This document shows positions 16,295 to 24,250 of a stretch of DNA of 64,000 nt, in pieces. The notes under the pieces are model-generated. The model saw only the letters and a list, made by a program, of their open reading frames with translations. It was not told where the DNA came from and ran no database searches. Every line of letters begins with the position of its first letter. Position 1 is the stretch's first letter. Source of the stretch: Haladaptatus litoreus (lineage in GTDB: Archaea; Halobacteriota; Halobacteria; Halobacteriales; Haladaptataceae); the NCBI RefSeq assembly GCF_900156425.1, contig NZ_FTNO01000005.1, positions 248,001-312,000 on the forward strand, given 5' to 3'. The position numbers were made by a program, and so were the translations under genes.

Positions 16295-17284
16295 TTAGGC
16301 GACTGCACGACGGTCTTCCTCGGATTCGAGCAGTTCCTGATAGCGGTTGCGGATGGTGACCTCGCTCACGCTGGCCACGTCGCTCACTTCGGACTGGGTG
16401 ACCTTCTCGTTGGTGAGCAGGGCACCGGCGTACACCGCCGCGGCGGCGAGTCCGACCGGACTCTTGCCGCTGTGGACGCCCTGCTTCTTCGCGGTTTCGA
16501 GCAGGTCGTGCGCTCGGCGTTCCGATTCGTCGCTCACGTCGAGGTCGGAGGCGAACCGCGTCACGTAGCTCTGTGGGTCTGCGGGCTGAATTTCGAGGCC
16601 GAGTTCGCGCACGATGTAGCGGTAGGTGCGTTTGAACTCCATCGCCTCGATTCGGCTGACGCTCGCTACCTCGTCGAGACTGCGCGGAACGCCGGACTGG
16701 CGGGCCGCCGCGTACAGCGAGGCGGTCGCCACGCCTTCGATGGAACGACCCGGAAGCAAGTCTTCGTCCAGCGCGCGGCGGTAGATGACGCTGGCCGTCT
16801 CACGGACGTTCTTCGGCAGGCCGAGGGCGCTGGCCATGCGGTCGATTTCACCGAGCGCCTGCTTGAGATTTCGTTCCTTGCTGTCGCGGGTTCGGAACCG
16901 TTCGTTCCACGTACGGAGTCGCTGCATCTTCTCGCGCTGGCGGGAGCCGAGGGTGTTGCCGTAGGCGTCTTTGTCCTGCCAGCCGATGTTGGTCGAAAGC
17001 CCCTTGTCGTGCATCATCTTGGTCGTCGGGGCACCGACACGGGATTTTTCGTCTTTCTCCGTGGCGTCGAACGCGCGCCATTCTGGCCCGCGGTCAACGT
17101 TGTCCTCGTCGACGACGAGACCACATTCGGCACAGACGGTTTCGCCGTGGCCCTCGTCGTTGACGAGGTTCCCACCACATTCGGGGCAGACGTTTTCCTG
17201 CTCCTGTTCGTCCTCGCTCTCGCGCTCTTGGTTGTGGGTCGCTACGCCGGACTCGTCGTAGCGTTGGATTCTGGTTGAAGTCAT
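16295..17284 (-). CDS. tfb: Transcription initiation factor TFB
   Basis: 329 residues, normal length. The N-terminal zinc ribbon uses C33, C36, C51 and C54 (CPECGG...CAECGLVV). The B-reader/linker follows (RGPEWRAFDA, KSRVGAPTT), then two cyclin folds (about 125-215 and 220-315), including the SIEGVATASLYAAAR and SPVGLAAAAVYAGAL helices that contact TBP-TATA. Recruits RNA polymerase to TATA/BRE promoters. Haloarchaea carry several TFBs; which one this is cannot be told here. The promoter at 17346-17385 has a TATA/BRE and a dyad, so the level of this factor may be controlled. Confidence 0.95.
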   Translation of the reverse strand: MTSTRIQRYDESGVATHNQERESEDEQEQENVCPECGGNLVNDEGHGETVCAECGLVVDEDNVDRGPEWRAFDATEKDEKSRVGAPTTKMMHDKGLSTNIGWQDKDAYGNTLGSRQREKMQRLRTWNERFRTRDSKERNLKQALGEIDRMASALGLPKNVRETASVIYRRALDEDLLPGRSIEGVATASLYAAARQSGVPRSLDEVASVSRIEAMEFKRTYRYIVRELGLEIQPADPQSYVTRFASDLDVSDESERRAHDLLETAKKQGVHSGKSPVGLAAAAVYAGALLTNEKVTQSEVSDVASVSEVTIRNRYQELLESEEDRRAVA

Positions 17285-17345
17285 GGTTAGTGCGTTGGCG
17301 GAGGCTCCCGGCAGGGTAAATCCTGAAAAACCCGGAAGCTTACTT

Positions 17346-17385
17346 CCTAACTATCGGTTAGGACGAAATATACTTAAGTGTTTCG
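17346..17385 (-). promoter_or_regulatory. TFB promoter with BRE, TATA and dyad
   Basis: Read on the minus strand: CGAAAC (17385-17380, BRE-like), then CTTAAGTATA (about 17378-17369, TATA), then the inverted repeat CCTAAC-N5-GTTAGG (17362-17346). The expected start lies about 25 bp after the TATA, i.e. inside or just past the dyad. The leader to the ATG at 17284 would be about 60 bp. The dyad is a good operator candidate. Confidence 0.55.
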
Positions 17386-17638
17386 GTGTATGGTGCAGTA
17401 TTCACTGTACCGTATTTCGAGTTAATGAAGCCTGTACCTCGCATTAATCGCAGTTTGAGCGCCTAACATTCCACGAAACGTGCATCGAAACGGACAAAAA
17501 TCTGTCGGTTACCGTCGGACGGTTGCGGTTCCGGTTGCCGAGTTGCTGTCAGTTGTGTCCTCGCTCTTCGGTCGAAAATGGGTGCATACGCTGACTGTTT
17601 GCACACCACACGATTTGCGGAGATATCGGTGTGTCGTC
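17386..17638. other. Intergenic stretch between TFB and phosphoribosyltransferase genes
   Basis: Holds the upstream part of the TFB promoter region and the 3' flank of the phosphoribosyltransferase. An open frame covering it (minus strand 17463-17849) lacks family features and is mostly antisense to the neighbour. Nothing else recognised. Confidence 0.4.
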
Positions 17639-18265
17639 TCACTCCTCGCGCAGATACGTCCGTGCGACTTCGTCCGGAACCTGCTCGAACACTCGGTAGA
17701 ACTGCCCGACTGCACTGAAATGCGGTGGCGCTTCGAGACACATTACATCGTCCGCCTCCCCACGCAGTTGCTCGATGGAGCTGGGCGACCCAACCGGAAC
17801 CGCGAGAACGACGTGGTCTGCACCCGCGTTTCTCACCTGCCGAAGGCACGCGATAGTCGTCGCACCGGTCGCAACGCCGTCGTCCACGACCACGACTCGC
17901 TCGCCATCGAGGCTCGGTATCGGCCCGTTACCACGGTATTGTGTGGCTTTCACACGAGCCTGTTCTGCTTTCCGTTCCCGCTCTCGTTCGACGTAGGTGT
18001 CATCCACCCCGATTCGCTCTATGAGTGCGTCGTTCAGCCACACGCTTCCGTCGGCACCGACGGCCCCGATTGCGAGTTCTGGATTCCGTGGTGCCCCCAA
18101 CTTCTTCGCAACGACGACGTCGAGCGGCGCTTGTAGCGCGTCGGCGACCGGTCGCCCAATCGGCAATCCGCCGCGTGGAATTGCGAGTACGATGTCCGCA
18201 CTGACACCTTCGTGTTGAACGAGTTCCGCGAGTTGCTCGCCTGCGTCAGTTCTGTCCTTAAACAT
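17639..18265 (-). CDS. Phosphoribosyltransferase family protein
   Basis: 208 residues. The PRPP-binding loop is RVVVVDDGVATGATT (13-residue type I PRTase motif with DD then ATGAT), preceded by LAIPRGGLPIG (the hood-side PRGG) and KKLGAPRNPELAIGAVG. This combination (PRGGlp.g ... KlgaPgnpElAiGAv) is typical of the stand-alone PRTase family sometimes fused to dienelactone hydrolase or erythromycin esterase domains, with no proven substrate. It ends with a charged helix. Divergent from the histidine kinase gene across an AT-rich 106-bp gap. Confidence 0.85.
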   Translation of the reverse strand: MFKDRTDAGEQLAELVQHEGVSADIVLAIPRGGLPIGRPVADALQAPLDVVVAKKLGAPRNPELAIGAVGADGSVWLNDALIERIGVDDTYVERERERKAEQARVKATQYRGNGPIPSLDGERVVVVDDGVATGATTIACLRQVRNAGADHVVLAVPVGSPSSIEQLRGEADDVMCLEAPPHFSAVGQFYRVFEQVPDEVARTYLREE

Positions 18266-18371
18266 GACCTTCCACCCGTTTTAGATACGAGCGAAGCGCG
18301 GATAAAGATGGACGCCTCACCGTACAAGTCAATTATAAATCAAATATTCCATTCATAACAATTATGGCAGT

Positions 18372-21098
18372 ATGCCATCTCTATCGAGTATCCTGAGCAA
18401 AATGAGTGATACGTCCCCCATCGTCGTTCTCCACGTTGACGACGACCACAGTTTGCTCGACCTCACGAAGACCTTTCTCGAAGGAGAGTCAGAACAGCTA
18501 CGCATTCACACCGCCACCTCCAGCGAAGCGGCGCTTTCCGTGCTTCGAGAGACGGCCATCGACTGCATCGTCAGCGATTACGAAATGCCCGAAATGGACG
18601 GCCTCGAACTCCTCGATGTCGTCAGGGAAGAGTATCCCGAACTTCCGTTCGTTCTCTTTACCAGTGCTGGAAGCGAGGAAATCGCGAGCCGTGCGATTTC
18701 CGCTGGCGTCACCGACTATATCGAAAAGGAAATCACGTCTGACGGCTGTGCGGTGTTGGCAAACCGAATCGAGAACGCCGTTCACACCTATCGCACCGAG
18801 AACGCGCTTCGAGAGAGCGAGGAACGCTATCGAACCGTCGTGGAAGGAAGCCACGACGCGATATACATCTATCAGGACAACCGCTTCGCCTTCGTCAACG
18901 AACGCGTCTGCGAGATTACCGGCTACGACGCCGAGGAACTGCGAGGGATGAACGTCTGGACGCTCCTGCATCCTGCCGACCACGAACGCATAAAAGAAAT
19001 CGCGGCGAGTCGAAAGCGCGGCAACCACTCCGTTTCGACCTACGAAGCGAAGTTCAAAACGAAGGACGATGACGTTCGATACGGCGACTTCTCCGTGCGC
19101 AGAACGAGTTACGACGGCAAACCGGCGACAATCGGAACCGTTCGCGACGTAACCGACCGCAAACGAAGCGAGCGACGCCTGCAAGCCCTCATCGAACACT
19201 CACAGGACATCGTCACGCTCATCGACGAAACTGGCATTATCCGGTACGAAAGCCCCTCCGTCTCCCGGCTCGGCTACGACATGGACGACCTGTTGGGCGA
19301 ACTTGCATTCGATTACATTCACCCCGACGACCGCCAGCACGTGATGGAAACGTTCTACCGGGCGCTAGAAGACCCGACCGTCACACCGACGATTACCTAT
19401 CGGTTCCAGCACGCGGACGGGTCGTGGAACTACCTCGAAACGACGGGTGAAAATCATCTCACCGACCCCGCAGTCGAGGGCTTGGTTCTCAATTCGCGGG
19501 ACGTGACCGAACTCCGGCGGATGAAAGAAGAGCGTAACGAAATTCTCGCCCGAATGACCGACGCCTTCCTCGCGCTGGACGACGAATGGCGATTTACGTA
19601 TCTGAACCGACGAGCGGAGCAGATTCTTCGCCGAACCGCTCCGGAAATCATCGGCGAGAACATCTGGGAACTGTTTCCCGAAACGGTCGATTCGTTCTTC
19701 TACGAAGGATTTCGGGAGGCTATGCGGACACAGGAACCGACCACGTTCGAAGGATACTACGAACCCCTCGACGGGTGGTTCGAAGCGAACGTCTATCCGT
19801 CCGACAACGGCGTGTCGATTTACCTTCGGGACGTAACCGAGCGCAAGAACCGCGAGGAGACGCTCGAATCGCTCCACGATTCGACCCGCGAACTCATGCA
19901 GGCAGAAACGAGCGCCGACGTGAGCGAACTCGCGGTCACAATCGCAACCGACGTTCTCGAATTGCCGGTCACCGGCATCTGGCAGCACGAAAACGACGAG
20001 TTCCGACTGGCCGCCAGAACCGAAATGCATCGAGAGGAGTACGGAACGGGCGTCTCCATCTCCGACCGGCGTGCCACGTTGGAAGCGTTCGAAGCGGACG
20101 AAACGATCATCAGACGTGAACAGGAAGACGGGGAAGTACGGGAGGGCGAGGAAGACGGAGAAGAATGGGAAGAACGAGACGGTGAGGAAGAACGGGAAGA
20201 AGAATGGGAAAACGAAACCGAATCGAAAAAATCGGAGGCGTTCGTCCCGCTCGGCAGTCGCGGCGTGATGGCGTTCGGTGGCGACGAATTGGACGACTTC
20301 GACGTGTACTACGCGCAACTGCTGGCCGCGAACACCGCCGCCGCGCTCGACCGAGCGGAGCGAGAGGACGAGCGCAAGGCGAACCAGCGCGAACTGGAGC
20401 GCCAGAACGAGCGACTCGAGGAGTTCGCAAACCTCGTTTCACACGACCTGAGAAACCCGCTCAACGTCGCACAGGGCTATCTCGACCTGTACCGGGCGAC
20501 GGAAGAATCGGAGCATCTGGCGCGAGTGGACAACGCCCACGAGCGAATGGCAGGAATCGTAAAGGACGTGTTGACGCTGGCGCGACAGGGCCAGACGGTG
20601 AGCGAGACCAAACCGGTGTACGGGTCAGAAATCACGACGAACGCGTGGGCGTCCGTCGAAACGGGGTCGGCCACGCTCGATGTCTCGTGGGAAACCACCA
20701 TCGACGCGGACGCGAGTCGCCTCCAGCAGGTGCTCGAAAACCTGTTCCGAAACGCCATCGAACACGCCGGGTCGGACGTGGCGGTTACCGTCGGCGAACT
20801 GAATGCAGTCGGCGAGGGGAAAGTCGGGAGAAACACAAGCGGAGCAGGAACTGCGAGGAGCGTTTCGTCCATCGACTCCGGCGCTGGGTTTTACGTCGAA
20901 GACGACGGGCCCGGGATTCCCGAATCGTCGCGCGAATCGGTGTTCGAAACGGGTTACTCCACCGCCGAAACCGGCACCGGATTCGGGTTAACTATCGTCA
21001 AACAGATTGCCGAGGCGCATGGATGGAACGTGTCACTCCGAAAGGGCGAAACTGGAGGCACACGATTCGAGTTCACTGGCGTCGAACTGGCAGAGTGA
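18372..21098 (+). CDS. Hybrid sensor histidine kinase: REC-PAS-PAS-PAS-GAF-HisKA-HATPase
   Basis: 908 residues, soluble. Residues about 15-135 are a receiver with acidic pair D23-D25, phospho-acceptor D69 (IVSDYEMP) and K119. Three PAS domains follow (about 146-265, 268-385, 390-500), then a GAF-like region (505-685) broken by an acidic Glu-rich insert around 580-620. HisKA carries VSHDLRNPLN with H691; HATPase has VLENLFRNAIEHA (N box), EDDGPGIP (G1), and TGTGFGLTIVK (G2). The start may be Met at 18402. The receiver at the N-terminus implies input from another kinase. It is followed with no gap by a small protein of unknown role (stop TGA 21096-21098, ATG 21099). Confidence 0.92.
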   Translation: MPSLSSILSKMSDTSPIVVLHVDDDHSLLDLTKTFLEGESEQLRIHTATSSEAALSVLRETAIDCIVSDYEMPEMDGLELLDVVREEYPELPFVLFTSAGSEEIASRAISAGVTDYIEKEITSDGCAVLANRIENAVHTYRTENALRESEERYRTVVEGSHDAIYIYQDNRFAFVNERVCEITGYDAEELRGMNVWTLLHPADHERIKEIAASRKRGNHSVSTYEAKFKTKDDDVRYGDFSVRRTSYDGKPATIGTVRDVTDRKRSERRLQALIEHSQDIVTLIDETGIIRYESPSVSRLGYDMDDLLGELAFDYIHPDDRQHVMETFYRALEDPTVTPTITYRFQHADGSWNYLETTGENHLTDPAVEGLVLNSRDVTELRRMKEERNEILARMTDAFLALDDEWRFTYLNRRAEQILRRTAPEIIGENIWELFPETVDSFFYEGFREAMRTQEPTTFEGYYEPLDGWFEANVYPSDNGVSIYLRDVTERKNREETLESLHDSTRELMQAETSADVSELAVTIATDVLELPVTGIWQHENDEFRLAARTEMHREEYGTGVSISDRRATLEAFEADETIIRREQEDGEVREGEEDGEEWEERDGEEEREEEWENETESKKSEAFVPLGSRGVMAFGGDELDDFDVYYAQLLAANTAAALDRAEREDERKANQRELERQNERLEEFANLVSHDLRNPLNVAQGYLDLYRATEESEHLARVDNAHERMAGIVKDVLTLARQGQTVSETKPVYGSEITTNAWASVETGSATLDVSWETTIDADASRLQQVLENLFRNAIEHAGSDVAVTVGELNAVGEGKVGRNTSGAGTARSVSSIDSGAGFYVEDDGPGIPESSRESVFETGYSTAETGTGFGLTIVKQIAEAHGWNVSLRKGETGGTRFEFTGVELAE

Positions 21099-21692
21099 AT
21101 GACGCGCGTTTCACAGGAACACGTCATCAAACGGTGGCTCGAACTCGAAACTCGAAAATCCGACGTTCCCTCGGTGGACGCCGAGTCGCTCACAGAGCGC
21201 GAGGCGCTGGACGAACTGCTGAACGCGAAACCGGGTGCCGCATCGTTCCTCTGGCGCGAGGCACCGATTGAGTGGAGAGAAGTGACGCTCTCTCGACACG
21301 CATTCGAGCGACTGCGCGTCATCGACGGCCCGGAAAACCTGTCGTGGCGGGCGCTCTCGCCGGACGAAACGGTTCTCGGGGCGGCGCGCAATGTATCGAC
21401 TGGAAACCCGGACGACCTGACCGCAAAAACCGGAGTCGATGTTCGTCAGGTACGTTCGATTGCCGAAAACCCGCCCGACGAACCACTGGTGTTGGTTGAC
21501 CGTCGGAACTGCCGCCCTCCGCGCGTCATGGACGGAAACTACCGGGCGACGGCGCGGGCGCTGAACCTCGTCGAAACAGGCACCTACGACCCAGTTTCGG
21601 CGTATGTCGGTGTTCCATCCCGACCCGTTCTGAAGCCGATTCGGAAGTTCGTCTGTGAACTCGTTCGCCGACGCCGTCGGCGAACGTGGTAG
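21099..21692 (+). CDS. Protein of unknown function with ParB-like segment
   Basis: 197 residues, directly abutting the histidine kinase gene, so probably co-transcribed. The middle has SRHAFERLRVIDGPENLSWRAL, and later PLVLVDRRNCRPPRVMDGNYRATA, which resembles the (p.ivldG.hRa.A) core of ParB/sulfiredoxin-like nuclease-fold domains. It ends with a strongly basic tail (VRRRRRRTW). A role in the kinase's output or in DNA binding is conceivable but not shown. The DNA of the last codons forms a perfect 11-bp stem-loop. Confidence 0.55.
   Translation: MTRVSQEHVIKRWLELETRKSDVPSVDAESLTEREALDELLNAKPGAASFLWREAPIEWREVTLSRHAFERLRVIDGPENLSWRALSPDETVLGAARNVSTGNPDDLTAKTGVDVRQVRSIAENPPDEPLVLVDRRNCRPPRVMDGNYRATARALNLVETGTYDPVSAYVGVPSRPVLKPIRKFVCELVRRRRRRTW
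21662..21686 (+). terminator. Perfect 11-bp stem-loop overlapping the gene end
   Basis: CGTTCGCCGAC, a three-base loop (GCC) and GTCGGCGAACG pair perfectly and cover the final Arg-rich codons, ending three bases before the stop codon. It separates the kinase operon from the next operon's promoter 15 bp later, so transcript-end or insulation function is plausible. Confidence 0.5.
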
Positions 21693-21694
21693 CC

Positions 21695-21714
21695 GAAAGG
21701 AATTTCTTTAAATC
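21695..21714 (+). promoter_or_regulatory. BRE/TATA promoter of the MDR-PTPS-GT-MTase operon
   Basis: CGAAAGG (21694-21700) resembles a BRE and is followed by aatttctttaaat (21701-21713) as TATA. A start about 25 bp on would be at or very near the GTG 21730, indicating a leaderless transcript and supporting the GTG start. Confidence 0.55.
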
Positions 21715-21729
21715 CGTCGCATAGCATAC

Positions 21730-22758
21730 GTGCCATCAGCACAGACGGTCTACTTCACGGGGCCGCGCGAACTCGACGTTCGCGTGGAAGGGGTTTCCGA
21801 ACCGGGGCAGGACGAGGTGCTCGTTCGCGCCGAGGTGTCGGCAGTCAGTCCGGGCACCGAACTCCTCGTCTATCGAGGGGACGCACCGACCGAACTGGCG
21901 ACCGACGCGACTATCGACGCGCTGTCCGGGTCGCTTGCGTTCCCACTCAAATACGGCTACGCGACCGCCGGGAGTGTCGTCTCGACCGGCGGGAACGTTT
22001 CCGACGATTGGATTGGCGAATCCGTGTTCGCGTTCCACCCGCACGCGAGTCATTTTCTCGCGTCACCGTCCGACCTCGTCCGGATTCCGGACGGGGTCAC
22101 TCTGGCGGAAGCGGTCTTCCTACCGACCGTCGAGACGGCGGTGAACTTCGTCCTCGATGGGACACCGCGAATCGGGGAGCAGGCCGTCGTTTTCGGGCAA
22201 GGACTCGTCGGATTGGTGACGACGGGGCTGCTCGCTGACTGTCCGCTTTCCGACCTCGTAACTGTTGATTGCTATCCCCAGCGGCGCGAACTCGCGGAAG
22301 CGATAGGTGCGGATTGCAGTCTGGATGCGACAGGCGACGTGTGCGAAAAAATCGACGCCGAACTCTCCCGTCCAAAAACGCCCGCGGGTGCAGATTTGAC
22401 ATACGAACTCTCCGGTAATCCATCCGCACTGGACGACGCAATCGCGGTGACGGGATACGACGGACGGATTCTGGTCGGGTCGTGGTACGGCGAAAAGCGC
22501 GCCGACATCAATCTCGGTGGGGGGTTTCACCGGAGTCGCATCGACATCGAGAGCACGCAGGTGAGTACGATTTCCCCGGAATTGCGGGGACGATGGGATG
22601 CAGACCGCAGACTCGCGGTGGCGTGGCGGCGACTCTCGAATCTCGATGTGACGTCGCTCGTCACTCACCGAATTTCGATTGGGAACGCCCACAACGCATA
22701 TCGACTGTTGGACGAACGCCCGAACGAGGCAGTGGGCGTCCTTCTGACGTACGACTAA
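21730..22758 (+). CDS. Medium-chain (MDR) zinc-type alcohol dehydrogenase-like protein
   Basis: 342 residues with GTG start set by the promoter. The GroES-like N-domain contains VSAVSPGTELLVYRG, where classical ADHs have the catalytic CxTD; no catalytic Cys is present. The Rossmann part contains VVFGQGLVGLVTTGLL (GxGxxG) and VDCYPQRRELAEAIGAD. The sequence style (iSpGTEl..yrG, then LkYGYatvGsVv) is close to the BchC-like subgroup of zinc-less MDRs. Probably an NAD(P)-dependent oxidoreductase on a biosynthetic intermediate. It is the first gene of a four-gene operon; the next starts 5 bp after its stop. Confidence 0.8.
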   Translation: MPSAQTVYFTGPRELDVRVEGVSEPGQDEVLVRAEVSAVSPGTELLVYRGDAPTELATDATIDALSGSLAFPLKYGYATAGSVVSTGGNVSDDWIGESVFAFHPHASHFLASPSDLVRIPDGVTLAEAVFLPTVETAVNFVLDGTPRIGEQAVVFGQGLVGLVTTGLLADCPLSDLVTVDCYPQRRELAEAIGADCSLDATGDVCEKIDAELSRPKTPAGADLTYELSGNPSALDDAIAVTGYDGRILVGSWYGEKRADINLGGGFHRSRIDIESTQVSTISPELRGRWDADRRLAVAWRRLSNLDVTSLVTHRISIGNAHNAYRLLDERPNEAVGVLLTYD

Positions 22759-22763
22759 CAGCA

Positions 22764-23165
22764 ATGGAGGACATCAGATTACCGAACATGTACGAAGTAA
22801 CCGTTTCCAAACCGTTCGTCGCACAGCATTACCTGACAGTTCCGAATCCCGGCCCGGAGGGGGAATTGCACTCTCATCGCTACGGGGCCGAGATTCGTCT
22901 CCGGGGCGAGTCGCTGAACGAATTCGGCTATCTCGTGGACATCGACCGATTGCGTGAGTCGTTGGACGACACCATCGCCCACTATCGAGACGAGACGCTG
23001 AACGACCTGCCGGAGTTCGAGGGATTGAACCCCAGCGTCGAGCATTTTTCACGGCTGTTCTGTGACCGCGTTCTCGCCGGAATCGACGCCCCGGAGGTCA
23101 GCGAAATCGAGGTAACACTGCGAGAGGACGACGACGCGTGGGCTAGCTTCGAACGGTCGGTGTGA
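22764..23165 (+). CDS. 6-pyruvoyl-tetrahydropterin synthase/QueD family enzyme (PTPS-III-like)
   Basis: 133 residues, normal size for the T-fold. FVAQHYL gives the first zinc His and LHSHRYGAEI the HxH pair; later LVDIDRLRESLDD and NPSVEHFSRLFCD are the usual D-F and PTsEnla-like helices. At the position of the catalytic Cys (four before the HxH) there is Glu (EGELHSH). Cys-to-Glu at this site is known for PTPS-III enzymes, which make 6-hydroxymethyl-dihydropterin rather than a pyruvoyl product. Queuosine/archaeosine QueD would keep the Cys. Its operon partners point to a modified pterin product. Alternative start: Met at 22788. Confidence 0.8.
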   Translation: MEDIRLPNMYEVTVSKPFVAQHYLTVPNPGPEGELHSHRYGAEIRLRGESLNEFGYLVDIDRLRESLDDTIAHYRDETLNDLPEFEGLNPSVEHFSRLFCDRVLAGIDAPEVSEIEVTLREDDDAWASFERSV

Positions 23166-24250
23166 TGAATCTCGGACTCGTCGTATACGGTTCGCTTTCC
23201 GAGCGTTCCGGTGGATTTCGGTACGACAGGAAACTGGTCGAGGGACTGCGGAAACGAGGCCACAGCGTAGAAATCATCGGCTTTCCGTGGGAGTCGTACC
23301 GGCGCTGTCTCCTGCACAATTTTTCGCGCCGACGTCGCTCCCGACTTTCGGGATTCGACGTGCTGCTCGAAGACCACCTCTGTCATCCGTCGCTGGTTCG
23401 GACAAACCGCGAGATAGACGCGCCAATCGTTGCCGTCGTCCACCATCTTCGGTCGGACGAACCACGAGCGGCGTGGAAAAATCGGGGGTACCGTGCGATT
23501 GAGCGTGACTATTTCCGGCATCTCGACGGCGTGATTTGCAACAGCGAGACGACGCGACAGTCGGTTTTCGACCTGCTCGATTCGCAGGAGCGAAGCGACC
23601 TGAAGGCAGCAGTGGCATACCCCGCAGGCGACCGATTCGAGCGATTCGTTCCAGTGCTGTCGATTGGCCGGGAGTTCGAGGGCACGCTTCGACTCGTCTT
23701 TCTCGGAAACGTCGTTCCCAGAAAGGGGCTTCACGTCCTACTAGGTGGTCTTTCCTCCGTCTCGGGAAACTGGCATCTCACGGTTATCGGCGCGAAAACG
23801 GACGGGAAGTACGCCACCCGAGTTCGTCGTCTCCGCGATGAACTCGGCCTGCGCGAGAAGGTTTCGTTTGCGGGCCGACTGCCGGACGAGGCCGTCGCCG
23901 GACAGCTCGCCCGGAGCCACGTTCTCGCGGTTCCGTCGCTGTACGAAGGCTTCGGCCTCGTCTACCTCGAAGGGATGGCGTTCGGTCTGCCCGCGATTGC
24001 CACGACGGCAGGGGGTGCGAGAGAAATCGTCTCGGACGGCGACGACGGATTTTTGCTTCCCCCCGACGACCCCAGTGCGATTGCCGACGCAGTTCGCACG
24101 CTTCGGGATGACAGACGCCGACTCGCGCAAATGAGCATCTCGGCGCGGGAGCGGTACGAACGCCAACCGGGATGGAATGAGGCGACCGAATCGGCCGAAA
24201 GACTGCTGAGAGAAATCTACCAAGATAGAAGGGTTCCACCGGAGCAATGA
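23165..24250 (+). CDS. GT4 family glycosyltransferase
   Basis: 361 residues from the ATG whose A is the last base of the upstream TGA. GT-B architecture: N-terminal Rossmann with LVVYGSLSERSGGFRYDRKLVEGL; C-terminal donor domain with VFLGNVVPRKGLHVLL, VPSLYEGFGLVYLEGMAFGLP (the EX7E motif) and GGAREIVSDGDDGFLLPPDD. Retaining transfer from an NDP-sugar is expected. The acceptor is unknown; in this operon it may be the product of the PTPS-family enzyme or a lipid. The stop overlaps the next ATG (ATGA at 24247). Confidence 0.88.
   Translation: MNLGLVVYGSLSERSGGFRYDRKLVEGLRKRGHSVEIIGFPWESYRRCLLHNFSRRRRSRLSGFDVLLEDHLCHPSLVRTNREIDAPIVAVVHHLRSDEPRAAWKNRGYRAIERDYFRHLDGVICNSETTRQSVFDLLDSQERSDLKAAVAYPAGDRFERFVPVLSIGREFEGTLRLVFLGNVVPRKGLHVLLGGLSSVSGNWHLTVIGAKTDGKYATRVRRLRDELGLREKVSFAGRLPDEAVAGQLARSHVLAVPSLYEGFGLVYLEGMAFGLPAIATTAGGAREIVSDGDDGFLLPPDDPSAIADAVRTLRDDRRRLAQMSISARERYERQPGWNEATESAERLLREIYQDRRVPPEQ

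Noticed and set aside
16472..17278. Long plus-strand open frame opposite TFB
   Set aside because: A mirror frame of the strongly conserved TFB gene, no domain recognised.
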